Source: DASXYG01 sp036502625
GTDB taxonomy: Bacteria > Actinomycetota > Actinomycetes > Streptosporangiales > Streptosporangiaceae
NCBI GenBank assembly: GCA_036502625.1
Contig: DASXYG010000093.1
Location: 1-45,883 of the forward strand
Direction of reading: 5' to 3'
Length of the DNA stretch: 45,883 nucleotides
The notes below the pieces were generated by a model. The model searched no databases and was not told where the DNA came from. It saw nothing but the letters and a program-made list of their open reading frames with translations. Below are positions 26,537-34,427 of this stretch, in pieces (the first letter of the stretch is position 1; each line of letters starts with the position of its first letter). A program made the translations under genes and the position numbers.

Positions 26537-27961
26537 ATGGCGGTCTCCTCGTACGCGCGGCCGGGCACCGCGGGCACGGCCCGCGGCTACGGGCCGATGC
26601 TCACGGTGCTGCTCGCGGCGTGGTTCATGGCGCAGTTCGACTTCTTCGTGGTCAACGTCGCCGCGCCGTCGCTGGAGCGCGGGCTCGGCGCCGGGCCCGC
26701 CGCGCTGGAGCTGATCGTCGGCGGCTACGCCTTCGCGTACGCGGCCGGCATGGTCACCGGCGGGCGCCTCGGCGACCTGCTCGGCCACCGGCGGATGTTC
26801 GTGGCGGGCGTCGTCGCGTTCACCGCGGCGTCCCTGCTGTGCGGCATCGCGGCAACGCCGGGGCAGCTCGTGGCCGCGCGCGTGCTCCAGGGGTTCGCGG
26901 GCGCGGCGATGGTCCCGCAGGTGCTCGCGATGATCACCACGACCCTCCCGGCGGACGCCAGGCCGCGCGCGCTCGGCTGGTACGGCGTGGCCGGCGGGCT
27001 CGGCTCGATCGCCGGCCAGGTGCTCGGCGGCCTCCTGCTCGACGCGGACGTGCTCGGGCTCGGCTGGCGGGCGATCTTCCTGGTCAACGTGCCGGTGGGG
27101 CTGGCCGTGGTGCCGCTCGCGCTGCGGCTGCCGGCCCGCGGCGGCCGCCGTACGGACGCGCGCACCGACCCGCTCGGCGCGCTCGGCCTGGCCGCCGCGC
27201 TCGGGCTGGTCCTCGTGCCGCTGGCGCTGGGCCGCGGCGCCGGGTGGCCGGTGTGGACGTGGTGCTGCCTGGCCGCCGCGCTCCCGGCCGGCGCGCTGAC
27301 GCTGTACTGGCAGCGGCGCCTGGCCGCGCGCGGCGGGCTTCCGGTGCTGGACATGTCGCTGTTCCGCGAGCGCACGTACGTCGCGGGCATCGCGGCCGGC
27401 GTCGCGTTCATGGCGTACTTCGCGAGCTTCATGTTCGTGCTGACGCTGCTGCTGCAGGGCGGGCGCGGGCTGTCGGCGCTCGGCGCGGGCCTGGCGTTCG
27501 CGCCGATGGGGGTGCTGTTCGGGGCCACGTCGCTGCTCGGGTCGCGGCTGGTGGCGCGCTTCGGGCAGCGGGTCGTGTTCGCGGGCTGCGCGGTCACGCT
27601 CGCGGGCCTGGCGCTGCTGGCGCTGATCCCGTCCGGGGCGGGGCTCGGCTGGACGATCGGCGCGCTCGTGTTCGTCGGCGCCGGCAACGGGCTGACGCTG
27701 CCGCAGCTCATCGGCGTGGCGATGGTGCGGGTGCCGGCCGGGCGCGCGGGCGCGGGCGCCGGCGTGCTCACGACGACCCAGCAGTTCGCGGGCGCCGCGG
27801 GCGTCGCCGTCCTCGGCACGGTGTTCTTCGCGCTGGCCGCCGGGCACCCGGGCGGTTCCGGCTACACCGCCGCGCTGCCCGGCGTGGTGCTGATCCACGC
27901 CGTCCTGCTCGTTGCGGTCATGGTGCTGGTCGCGTACATCCGCCGCGTCTCGGCGCGCTGA
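26537..27961 (+). CDS. MFS transporter, DHA2 type (Rrf2-linked)
   Basis: A 474-residue 14-helix transporter with ATG 26537 after GGGAGG. The N-terminal helix has QFDFFVVNVAAPSLE, a DHA2 variant in which the usual D-G/T-T motif is FDFFVVNVA. Motif A is GGRLGDLLGHRRMFVAG. It is paired with an Rrf2 regulator, which is unusual for a drug exporter and suggests a substrate linked to redox or nitrosative stress. Confidence 0.88.
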   Translation: MAVSSYARPGTAGTARGYGPMLTVLLAAWFMAQFDFFVVNVAAPSLERGLGAGPAALELIVGGYAFAYAAGMVTGGRLGDLLGHRRMFVAGVVAFTAASLLCGIAATPGQLVAARVLQGFAGAAMVPQVLAMITTTLPADARPRALGWYGVAGGLGSIAGQVLGGLLLDADVLGLGWRAIFLVNVPVGLAVVPLALRLPARGGRRTDARTDPLGALGLAAALGLVLVPLALGRGAGWPVWTWCCLAAALPAGALTLYWQRRLAARGGLPVLDMSLFRERTYVAGIAAGVAFMAYFASFMFVLTLLLQGGRGLSALGAGLAFAPMGVLFGATSLLGSRLVARFGQRVVFAGCAVTLAGLALLALIPSGAGLGWTIGALVFVGAGNGLTLPQLIGVAMVRVPAGRAGAGAGVLTTTQQFAGAAGVAVLGTVFFALAAGHPGGSGYTAALPGVVLIHAVLLVAVMVLVAYIRRVSAR

Positions 27962-28006
27962 CCGTCTCCCACCTGGTCCCTTGCGCTCCGCCGTCGCTTC
28001 ATGTTA

Positions 28007-28030
28007 AAGCTATTCACAATGTGAGAGCTT
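28007..28030. promoter_or_regulatory. 24-bp palindrome upstream of the aldo/keto reductase gene
   Basis: The outer arms AAGCT (28007-28011) and AGCTT (28026-28030) and inner arms TCACA (28014-28018) and TGTGA (28020-28024) are all perfect complements around a single A. The element is AT-rich in a GC-rich region and lies 30 bases before the reductase start. It is a likely repressor site; the TetR gene downstream is one candidate binder. Confidence 0.6.
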
Positions 28031-28060
28031 ATTACATCCGAACGTACGGAGGGCAGTGGC

Positions 28061-29041
28061 ATGGCGGACAGCGGTACGGCACGACGGCGGCGGCTCGGCT
28101 CCACCGGCATCGAGGTCAGCCCGATCGGGCTTGGCGGGCTCCAGTTCGCCGGGCGCGGCATGTCCGGTGCGGTCTACACGACGGTCGGGCAGGACACGGT
28201 CGACGCGATCGTGGCCGCCGCGCTCGCCGGCGGCGTCGACTGGTTCGACACCGCCGAGATGTACGGGCGCGGCCAGTCGGAGCGCATGCTGGCCACGGCG
28301 CTGCGGCACAACGACGTCGCGGCCGGCGACGCGCGGATCGCCACCAAGTGGTCGCCGCTCGGCCGCACCGCCGCGAGCATCGAGCGCACCATCGGCACCC
28401 GCCTGGCGTGCCTGGACGGCTACCCGATCGACCTCTACCAGATCCACTCGCCGCAGGGCGCGTTGTCGCCGCTGTCCGCGCAGGTCGCGGCGATGGGGCG
28501 GCTGCTGGCGTCCGGCAAGGTGCGGTCGGTGGGCGTCAGCAACTTCTCCGCGCGGCAGATGGCCCGCGCCGACGCGGTGCTGCGCGCCCGGGGCGCGCGG
28601 CTCGCGTCCAACCAGGTCCACGTGAACCTGCTGCACCGCGACGTGGAGCGCAATGGCGTCCTGGAGACGGCGCGGCGCCTCGGCGTCACGCTGATCGCGT
28701 ACGCGCCGCTGGCCGGTGGCCTGCTGACGGGCCGCTACCACGACGACCCGGGCGCGGCGCGCGCCCGGTCGCTCGCGCGCCGGCTGATGGGCCGCGTGTA
28801 CGGCTCCGGCGCGGTCGCGCGCTCGGCACCGCTGATCGCGGAGATGCGCGCGATCGGCGGCGCGTACGGCGCGTCCGTGTCGCAGGTGGCGCTGGCCTGG
28901 CTGCTCGCCCACTACGGCGACACGCTGGTGGCCATCCCCGGTGCGTCGCGGCCCGGCCAGGCCGCGGAGAGCGCCGCCGCGATGGACCTGCGGCTGACCT
29001 CCGTGGAGGTGGGGCGGCTCGACGACCTGAGCCGCGTGTGA
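28061..29041 (+). CDS. Aldo/keto reductase
   Basis: A 326-residue NADPH-dependent TIM-barrel oxidoreductase with ATG 28061 after a GGAGGG site. The catalytic tetrad is visible: Asp63 and Tyr68 (DTAEMYG), Lys96 (TKW) and His129 (QIHSP). The C-terminal IPGASRPGQAAESAAAMDLRLT binds the cofactor phosphate. It resembles the YdhF/YajO-type general aldehyde reductases. A tetR gene starts 36 bases downstream in the same direction and probably shares the transcript. Confidence 0.92.
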   Translation: MADSGTARRRRLGSTGIEVSPIGLGGLQFAGRGMSGAVYTTVGQDTVDAIVAAALAGGVDWFDTAEMYGRGQSERMLATALRHNDVAAGDARIATKWSPLGRTAASIERTIGTRLACLDGYPIDLYQIHSPQGALSPLSAQVAAMGRLLASGKVRSVGVSNFSARQMARADAVLRARGARLASNQVHVNLLHRDVERNGVLETARRLGVTLIAYAPLAGGLLTGRYHDDPGAARARSLARRLMGRVYGSGAVARSAPLIAEMRAIGGAYGASVSQVALAWLLAHYGDTLVAIPGASRPGQAAESAAAMDLRLTSVEVGRLDDLSRV

Positions 29042-29077
29042 GGACGGGTGCCGCGGCGGGCCGTCTACGGTGAGGGC

Positions 29078-29728
29078 ATGCGGCGATCGGCGAAGTCAGC
29101 GAAGGCGGCGGCCACGGGCGGGCCGGGCAAGGGCGACCGGTACCACCACGGCGACCTGCGCACGGCGCTCGTCGACGCCGCGATCGAGCTGATCGGGGAG
29201 CGCGGCGTGGCGGGGTTCTCGCTGGCCGAGGCCAGCCGCCGCATCGGCGTCACGGTGGCCGCGCCGTACCGCCACTTCGCCGACCGGGAGGACCTCCTGG
29301 CCGCGGTCGCGGCGCGCGCGGCGGAGACGCTGGCGCGGTCGGTGGCGGCGGAGTCGGCGCGCGCCGGCGAGCCGGCGGACCGCCTGGTGGCGGCGGCGAC
29401 CGCGTACATCGGGTTCGCGTCGGCGCGGGTGCCGCTGTTCCAGGCGCTGTTCGCGGCCGGGTTCGACAAGGCCCGCCACCCCGAGCTCGACACCGCGGCC
29501 CGGCCCATCCTCGACGGCTTCCTGGCACCCGCCCGCGCGCTCGTGGACACCGGCGACGCGGCGGAGCGGCTGGCCATGGCGGTGGTGGCGACCGCGCACG
29601 GCCACGCGATGCTGCTGACCGACGGCGCGTTCAACGGCGCGGCCGACCCGGTTGCCGCGGCCGTCGAGCGGGCGACCACGGCGACGCGGGCGCTGGTCGC
29701 GGGGCGGTCGGCGTTCGCGGAGCCCTAA
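29078..29728 (+). CDS. TetR/AcrR family regulator (WHG-domain type)
   Basis: A 216-residue regulator. ATG 29078 follows GGTGAGGG; a start at 29048 would add only an unconserved leader. The HTH is GVAGFSLAEASRRIGVTVAAPYRHFADREDLLAAVA at residues ~45-80, preceded by the YHHGDLRTALVDAA helix characteristic of the WHG-domain TetR group. It may control the aldo/keto reductase operon through the palindrome at 28007-28030. It converges on another tetR gene seven bases away. Confidence 0.9.
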   Translation: MRRSAKSAKAAATGGPGKGDRYHHGDLRTALVDAAIELIGERGVAGFSLAEASRRIGVTVAAPYRHFADREDLLAAVAARAAETLARSVAAESARAGEPADRLVAAATAYIGFASARVPLFQALFAAGFDKARHPELDTAARPILDGFLAPARALVDTGDAAERLAMAVVATAHGHAMLLTDGAFNGAADPVAAAVERATTATRALVAGRSAFAEP

Positions 29729-29735
29729 CCTGCGG

Positions 29736-30350
29736 TCAGCGGCCCGCGAGGAGGTCGTCGAGGCCGGCCTTGATCGCGTCAGCGGGCATGCCGCGCTCGT
29801 GGTGCTGGTAGTGGATGAGCGTCGCGGACACCGGGGCCAGCAGGGCGTCGGCGAGGTAGTGGACGTCGGTGGTCGGCCGCGCCTCGGACAGCAGCGCGGC
29901 CACGTGGGTGTGGTAGACGGAGTACGGCCCGCTGCGGAAGCGGGAGCCGGGCTTGCCCGTCTCGGCGAGCAGCGTCAGATCGTGCTGGCCGATGACGCGG
30001 TCGACGAGGGCGTGCAGGAACGCGCGCAGCCGGTCCTCCGGCGCGGCGCCGGGGCCCAGCGGCGGCGGGCCGGTCATGAACGCCGCCTGGAACTCCTGCT
30101 CGCGCTCGCTGAGCAGGGCGAACATCAGGCCCGTACGGTCGCCGAAGCGGCGGTAGACGGTGCCGACGCCGACGCCGGCCGCGCGGGCCACGGCGTCCAC
30201 CGAGAGGCCGTCGACGCCGTCGGCGGCGAGGATGGCCGCCGCGGCGGCCAGCACGCGCCGCCGGTTGCGCGCGGCGTCGGCGCGCTCGGCGGGCTGCCCC
30301 GCGATGGGCAGCCCACGGTGCTCCCGCTGGCGCTCGCTCACATTTCCCAT
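29736..30350 (-). CDS. TetR family regulator divergent from an F420-linked reductase
   Basis: A 204-residue TetR protein. The HTH GVDGLSVDAVARAAGVGVGTVYRRFGDRTGLMFALLSE is at residues ~45-82. The C-terminal ligand domain contains DLTLLAETGKPGSRF. It starts at ATG 30350 and faces the deazaflavin-dependent reductase gene. The shared 95-base gap contains two matching 14-bp palindromic boxes, so it very probably represses itself and the reductase. Confidence 0.9.
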   Translation of the reverse strand: MGNVSERQREHRGLPIAGQPAERADAARNRRRVLAAAAAILAADGVDGLSVDAVARAAGVGVGTVYRRFGDRTGLMFALLSEREQEFQAAFMTGPPPLGPGAAPEDRLRAFLHALVDRVIGQHDLTLLAETGKPGSRFRSGPYSVYHTHVAALLSEARPTTDVHYLADALLAPVSATLIHYQHHERGMPADAIKAGLDDLLAGR

Positions 30351-30355
30351 CGTAA

Positions 30356-30399
30356 CGGAGCACCTTCCGGTTATCGGTTGCTATGCGGAAGGCGTTCCG
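30356..30399. promoter_or_regulatory. Two matching palindromic boxes in the TetR/reductase gap
   Basis: Box 1 CGGAGCACCTTCCG (30356-30369) and box 2 CGGAAGGCGTTCCG (30386-30399) are 14-bp dyads with arms CGGAA/TTCCG (one mismatch in box 1). Both are followed by GTTA, so TTCCGGTTA recurs exactly 30 bases apart, about three helical turns. This fits a TetR dimer on each box at the same helix face. Confidence 0.7.
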
Positions 30400-30445
30400 G
30401 TTAGCTTGGTGCGTCAGGGAACAGGCGCGACGGAAGGGTGCCCAC

Positions 30446-30868
30446 ATGGCCGAGGAAACGGCGTACGACGACTTCAACACGAAGATCATCGCGGAGTTCC
30501 GCGCGAACGAGGGCCGGGTCGGCGGCCCGTTCGAGGGCGCCCCGATGGCCCTGGTGACGACCACCGGCGCGAAGACCGGCCGCCGTACCACGTCGCCGAT
30601 GATGTACCTCCTCGAAGACGGGCACACGTACGTCTTCGCCTCGAAGGGCGGCGCGCCGACCAACCCCGCGTGGTACCACAACATGCTCGCGAACCCCGAG
30701 GTCACCGTGGAGATCGGCACGGAGACGCGCCAGGCCACGGCGGCGCCGGTCACCGGCCCGGAGCGCGACCGCATCTACGCGAAGCAGGCCGGGCTGTACA
30801 CCGGGTTCGCCGACTACCAGAAGAGGACGACCCGGGTGATCCCGGTCGTGGAGCTCCGCTTCGCCTGA
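30446..30868 (+). CDS. Nitroreductase/deazaflavin-dependent (F420H2) reductase, Ddn family
   Basis: A 140-residue split-beta-barrel protein of the Ddn family. ATG 30446 follows GGAAGGG. GAKTGRRTTSPMMYL (~41-55) and FASKGGAPTNPAWYHNMLANPEV (~63-86) are the F420-binding family motifs. These enzymes use F420H2 to reduce quinones, enones or nitro compounds. Control by the divergent TetR suggests induction by a xenobiotic or quinone stress. It ends six bases before the convergent alkA-type gene. Confidence 0.9.
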   Translation: MAEETAYDDFNTKIIAEFRANEGRVGGPFEGAPMALVTTTGAKTGRRTTSPMMYLLEDGHTYVFASKGGAPTNPAWYHNMLANPEVTVEIGTETRQATAAPVTGPERDRIYAKQAGLYTGFADYQKRTTRVIPVVELRFA

Positions 30869-30874
30869 GCCGGG

Positions 30875-32362
30875 CTACCCGGCCTCGGGGAGCCGGTTGA
30901 TCGGGTGGTCGCCGGTCGCCCAGAGGTACTGCACGGCGTAGGACCGCCACGGCCGCCAGCGCGCGGCGCGGCGGGTCAGCGCGCCGGGCGTGGTGGGCAT
31001 GCCGAGCTCGCGCGCGGCCAGCCTGATGCCGAGATCGCTGGCCACGAACGCGTCCGGGTCGCCGAGGGCGCGCATGGCGATCGTCTCGATCGTCCACGGC
31101 CCGACGCCCGGCAGCTCGGCCAGGCGGGCCCGGGCGCGCTCCCGGTCGGCGCCGGGGCCGAGGTCGATCCCGCCGTCGGCGAGCGCGGCCACCAGCGTGC
31201 GCAGGGTCGTCTTGCGGGTGTCCGGGAACGCGAGGGTGTCCGGGTCCAGATCGGCCAGCGCCGCGGCGTCGGGGAAGAGGTGGGTCAGGCCGCCCGCCGG
31301 GTCGTCCACCGGCTCGCCGTGCGCGGTGACGAGCCGCGCCGCGTGCGTACGCGCGGCCGCCGTCGAGACCTGCTGGCCGATCACCGCGCGTACGGCGAAC
31401 TCGAAGCCGTCCACGGTGCGCGGCACCCGGCGGCCCGGGTCCTTGTCCACGTGCGGCCGCAGGTCCGGGTCCTCGCGCAGCAGGTCGTCCACGGCCACCG
31501 GGTCGGCGTCGAGGTCGAGCAGGCCGCGGCAGCGGTTGATCGCGATCGGCAGGTCGCGCAGGTCGCCGAGGCTCAGCCGGCAGGCCACGTGGTCGGCGTG
31601 CGGCGTCAGCTCGGCCACCCCGTGGCCGTGCGGCAGGCGCAGCGTGCGGCGGTACGCGCCGTCGCGCCACTCCTCGACGCCCGGCACGGCCGTGGCCACG
31701 AGGTGGCCGAAGAGGTTGTCCGGGCACAGCGGCGCGCGGAACGGCAGCCGCAGCGAGAGCGCGCCGGGCGCGGCCGTCCGCCCGCCGCGCGACGCCCGGC
31801 GGCGCAGCTCGGTCGGCGTGAGCGCGAAGACCTGCCGCACCGTGTCGTTGAACGCGCGGATGCTGGCGAACCCGGCGGCGAACGCCGCGTCGCCCATCGG
31901 CAGCGCGGTCGTCTCGATCAGCAGCCGCGCGGTCTGCGCGCGCTGCGCACGGGCCAGCGCCAGCGGACCGGCGCCGAGCTCGGCGATGAGCTGGCGGTTG
32001 ACCTGCCGGGTGCTGTAGCCGAGGCGGGCCGCCAGGCCGGGCACGCCCTCGCGGTCGACCACGCCGTCGGCGATCAGCCGCATGGCGCGGGCGACCGCGT
32101 CGGCGCGCACGTTCCACTCCGGCGAGCCGGGGCTGGCGTCGGGCCGGCAGCGCTTGCACGCGCGGAACCCGGCCTGCTGCGCCGCCGCCGCGCTCGGGTA
32201 GAACCGCATGTTCTCCGGCTTGGGCGGCACCACAGGACAGCTCGGCCTGCAGTAGATCCTCGTCGTGACGACGGCGATGAAGAACCATCCGTCGAACCGC
32301 GCGTCCTTGGAGCGCACGGCCCGCAGGCACTGCTCCACGTCTTCGTGCATGCCGTCCAGCAT
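30875..32362 (-). CDS. alkA: Ada-AlkA fusion: alkylation-responsive regulator and DNA-3-methyladenine glycosylase
   Basis: A 495-residue fusion. The N-terminal Ada zinc domain has Cys38, Cys42, Cys69 and Cys72; with ATG 32362 these positions equal those of E. coli Ada, which supports the start. An AraC-type HTH follows (~80-190), then an AlkA N-terminal domain and an HhH-GPD glycosylase domain (FAVRAVIGQQVSTAAAR, LPGVGPWTIETIAMRALGDPDAF, catalytic Asp in ASDLG). Methyl transfer from phosphotriesters to Cys38 should switch on transcription, while the C-terminus excises alkylated purines. The O6-alkylguanine transferase domain of Ada is absent. The same architecture occurs in mycobacteria. It lies 53 bases downstream of folD and may be co-transcribed. 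Confidence 0.94.
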   Translation of the reverse strand: MLDGMHEDVEQCLRAVRSKDARFDGWFFIAVVTTRIYCRPSCPVVPPKPENMRFYPSAAAAQQAGFRACKRCRPDASPGSPEWNVRADAVARAMRLIADGVVDREGVPGLAARLGYSTRQVNRQLIAELGAGPLALARAQRAQTARLLIETTALPMGDAAFAAGFASIRAFNDTVRQVFALTPTELRRRASRGGRTAAPGALSLRLPFRAPLCPDNLFGHLVATAVPGVEEWRDGAYRRTLRLPHGHGVAELTPHADHVACRLSLGDLRDLPIAINRCRGLLDLDADPVAVDDLLREDPDLRPHVDKDPGRRVPRTVDGFEFAVRAVIGQQVSTAAARTHAARLVTAHGEPVDDPAGGLTHLFPDAAALADLDPDTLAFPDTRKTTLRTLVAALADGGIDLGPGADRERARARLAELPGVGPWTIETIAMRALGDPDAFVASDLGIRLAARELGMPTTPGALTRRAARWRPWRSYAVQYLWATGDHPINRLPEAG

Positions 32363-32415
32363 CGTCCCGCGCACGGCGCGCAGTCTAGCGAGAATCGGAC
32401 ATGACCGTGTACGGG

Positions 32416-33279
32416 TCAGACGCTCTGGGGGAGCCGCGCGAAAGCGGCGTCCACGGTCTGGGCGAGCAGCACCGCGATCGTCATCGGCCCGACGCCGCCC
32501 GGCACCGGCGTGATCAGCCCGGCCCGCGCGGCGGCCTCGTCGAACGCCACGTCGCCGACGTTGCCGGGGTTGAAGCCGGCGTCGACGACCACCGCGCCCG
32601 GCTTGATCCAGTCGCCGCGCACGAACTCCGGGCGCCCGACCGCCGCCACGACGATGTCGGCGTCGCGCACGACCTCGGGGAGGTCGCGGGTGCGCGAGTG
32701 GCAGACCGTCACGGTGGCGTTCCGGGCGAGCAGCAGCATGGCGACCGGCTTGCCGAGGATGGGGCTGCGGCCGATCACCACGGCGCGCTTGCCCGCCGGG
32801 TCCACGTCGTACGCGTCGAGCAGCCGCATGATGCCGCCCGGCGTGCAGGACGCGAAGCCCGGCTCGCCGAACGCCATGGCGGCGAAGGAGTGCATGGTCA
32901 CGCCGTCGACGTCCTTGCCGGCGTCGATCGCCTCGAACGCCGCCCGCTCGTCGATCCGCGGCGGAACCGGGTGCTGCAGGAGGATGCCGTGCACGTCGGG
33001 GTCGGCGGACAGCCCGGCGATCGCCGCGACGAGCCCGTCGGTCGTGGTGGTCTCCGGCAGCTCGACGAGCCGCGACTCGATGCCGGCCGTGGCGCACCGG
33101 TTGCGCTTCATCCGTACGTACGTCGCGGACGCCGGGTCGTCGCCGACGAGCACCGCCGCCAGGCACGGCGCGCGGCCGGTGGCCTCGGTGAACGCGGCGG
33201 CGCGCGCGGCGGTGTCGGCGGCGAGGTCGCGGGCGAGCGCGGCGCCGTCGATCAGCGCGGCTGCGGGGGTGTCGGCCAT
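32416..33279 (-). CDS. folD: FolD, methylenetetrahydrofolate dehydrogenase/cyclohydrolase
   Basis: A 287-residue bifunctional enzyme interconverting 5,10-methylene-, methenyl- and 10-formyl-THF. Key stretches: YVRMKRN (the catalytic Lys of the cyclohydrolase), GILLQHPVPP, GKDVDGVT, CTPGGIMRLL, the NADP site GRSPILGKP, TVCHSRT and PVPGGVGPMTIA. ATG 33279 follows AAGGAG. It is preceded by a ZTP riboswitch, so folate one-carbon supply is tied to purine-biosynthesis stress. Length and motifs are standard. Confidence 0.96.
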   Translation of the reverse strand: MADTPAAALIDGAALARDLAADTAARAAAFTEATGRAPCLAAVLVGDDPASATYVRMKRNRCATAGIESRLVELPETTTTDGLVAAIAGLSADPDVHGILLQHPVPPRIDERAAFEAIDAGKDVDGVTMHSFAAMAFGEPGFASCTPGGIMRLLDAYDVDPAGKRAVVIGRSPILGKPVAMLLLARNATVTVCHSRTRDLPEVVRDADIVVAAVGRPEFVRGDWIKPGAVVVDAGFNPGNVGDVAFDEAAARAGLITPVPGGVGPMTIAVLLAQTVDAAFARLPQSV

Positions 33280-33302
33280 GTGCTGCTCCTTGGGCTGTCG
33301 GG

Positions 33303-33402
33303 AATCTGAGCCCAGGCGCGCGGCAGGTGACCGGCGTGAACCGGCCGGGCCGCTCCCCGGTGGTGCTCCACCCGAACGCCAGTCACGGCCCGCACCGAGC
33401 CT
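33303..33402 (-). promoter_or_regulatory. ZTP (pfl) riboswitch upstream of folD
   Basis: Read on the minus strand, the leader contains the pfl signatures in order: GGGCCGTGACTGGCG (starting near 33392), CCACCGGGGAGCG (33363-33351), a variable stem, and GCGCCTGGGCTC (33320-33309), ending 30 bases before the folD start. These match the two conserved blocks and terminal CCUGGGC block of the ZTP riboswitch, known to control folD and purine genes. Binding of ZTP/ZMP, which accumulates when 10-formyl-THF is short, would turn folD on. Here control may be at the ribosome site. Confidence 0.9.
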
Positions 33403-33412
33403 AACGGACCGG

Positions 33413-33724
33413 TCAGGCGCGTACGGCCCGGCGGTCGCCGACAGCGTACGCGGCGGCGCCCGTCGCGGCGGTGACCGTGAGCACCGCGGGCCACGCGCCG
33501 AGGCGCTTCGCCAGCGGGTGGGACAGGCCGAACGCGGCGAGGTAGACGGCGGTCAGGGCGCCGGCCGTGCGGGCGTCCGTGCCGCGCCGCCACGTCTCGA
33601 ACGCGGCCGCGCCGGCCGCGGCGAGCACCACGCCGCCGAGGGGCCGCTTCTTCGTGGTGCGCGCCACCGCGTATCCGCCGATCAGGCCGGCGGTGGTGAA
33701 CACGGGGCTGGGGATCCGGGGCAT
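33413..33724 (-). CDS. Small actinobacterial membrane protein
   Basis: A 103-residue protein with ATG 33724 five bases after GGAG (a GTG directly before it is the alternative). Hydrophobic stretches: SPVFTTAGLIGGYAVA, GGVVLAAAGAAAF, LTAVYLAAFGLSHPLA and AVLTVTAATGAAAYAVG, probably three or four short TM segments with charged turns. I recognise no enzyme motif. It lies upstream of the riboswitch and may share folD's transcript. Confidence 0.6.
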   Translation of the reverse strand: MPRIPSPVFTTAGLIGGYAVARTTKKRPLGGVVLAAAGAAAFETWRRGTDARTAGALTAVYLAAFGLSHPLAKRLGAWPAVLTVTAATGAAAYAVGDRRAVRA

Positions 33725-33817
33725 CACATCTCCGTATGAATCGGGCGTACGTGCTCACCTTCGCACCCCCGTCCGGAGGCGCCGCACCGGCCCCCGCGTC
33801 CACTACGCTCCTCGCCC

Positions 33818-34417
33818 ATGACCCGCGTCGTCCTCGCCTCCGCCTCCTCGTCCCGCCTGTCCGTGCTGCGCGCCGCCGGCATCGAACCGGAGGTCGTCGT
33901 CAGCGGCGTGGACGAGGGCGCGATCACCGCCGAGACGCCCGCGGGGCTCGCCGGCGCGCTGGCCCGCGCGAAGGCCGGCGCGGTCGCCGCGCACCAGCCG
34001 CCGGGCGCGGTGGTCATCGGCTGCGACTCCCTGCTCGACGTCGACGGCGTGCCGCTGGGCAAGCCCGGCTCGCCCGCGGAGGCGCGCGACCGGTGGGGCA
34101 TCATCGCCGGGCGCGCCGCGACGCTGGTCACCGGCCACTGCGTGATCGACACCGCGACGGGCGCCCAGGCCGCCGACGTGGGCGCCACGGTGGTCCGCTT
34201 CGGCCGCCCGACCGGCGCCGAGCTCGACGCGTACGTCGCGACGGGCGAGCCGGCGCAGGTCGCCGGGTCGTTCACGATCGAGGGCTTCGGCGGCTGGTTC
34301 GTCGACGGCATCGACGGCGACCACGGCAACGTGCTCGGCCTGTCGCTGCCGCTGCTGCGCCGCCTGCTGAACGCGGTCGGCCACCAGGTGCCCGACCTGT
34401 GGAACCGTACGGCCTGA
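33818..34417 (+). CDS. maf: Maf-like nucleoside triphosphate pyrophosphatase
   Basis: A 199-residue Maf protein. LASASSSR opens the nucleotide site (usual SxSPRR, here Ser-Ser-Arg), VIGCDSLLDVDG carries the metal Asp, and GKPGSPAEAR and IEGFGGWFVDGIDGDHGNVLGLSLPLL are family blocks. Maf enzymes hydrolyse non-canonical or modified nucleoside triphosphates and affect septation when overproduced. The substituted SPR motif is the only oddity. It converges on the CPBP gene ten bases away. Confidence 0.9.
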   Translation: MTRVVLASASSSRLSVLRAAGIEPEVVVSGVDEGAITAETPAGLAGALARAKAGAVAAHQPPGAVVIGCDSLLDVDGVPLGKPGSPAEARDRWGIIAGRAATLVTGHCVIDTATGAQAADVGATVVRFGRPTGAELDAYVATGEPAQVAGSFTIEGFGGWFVDGIDGDHGNVLGLSLPLLRRLLNAVGHQVPDLWNRTA

Positions 34418-34427
34418 CCGCGGCCGA

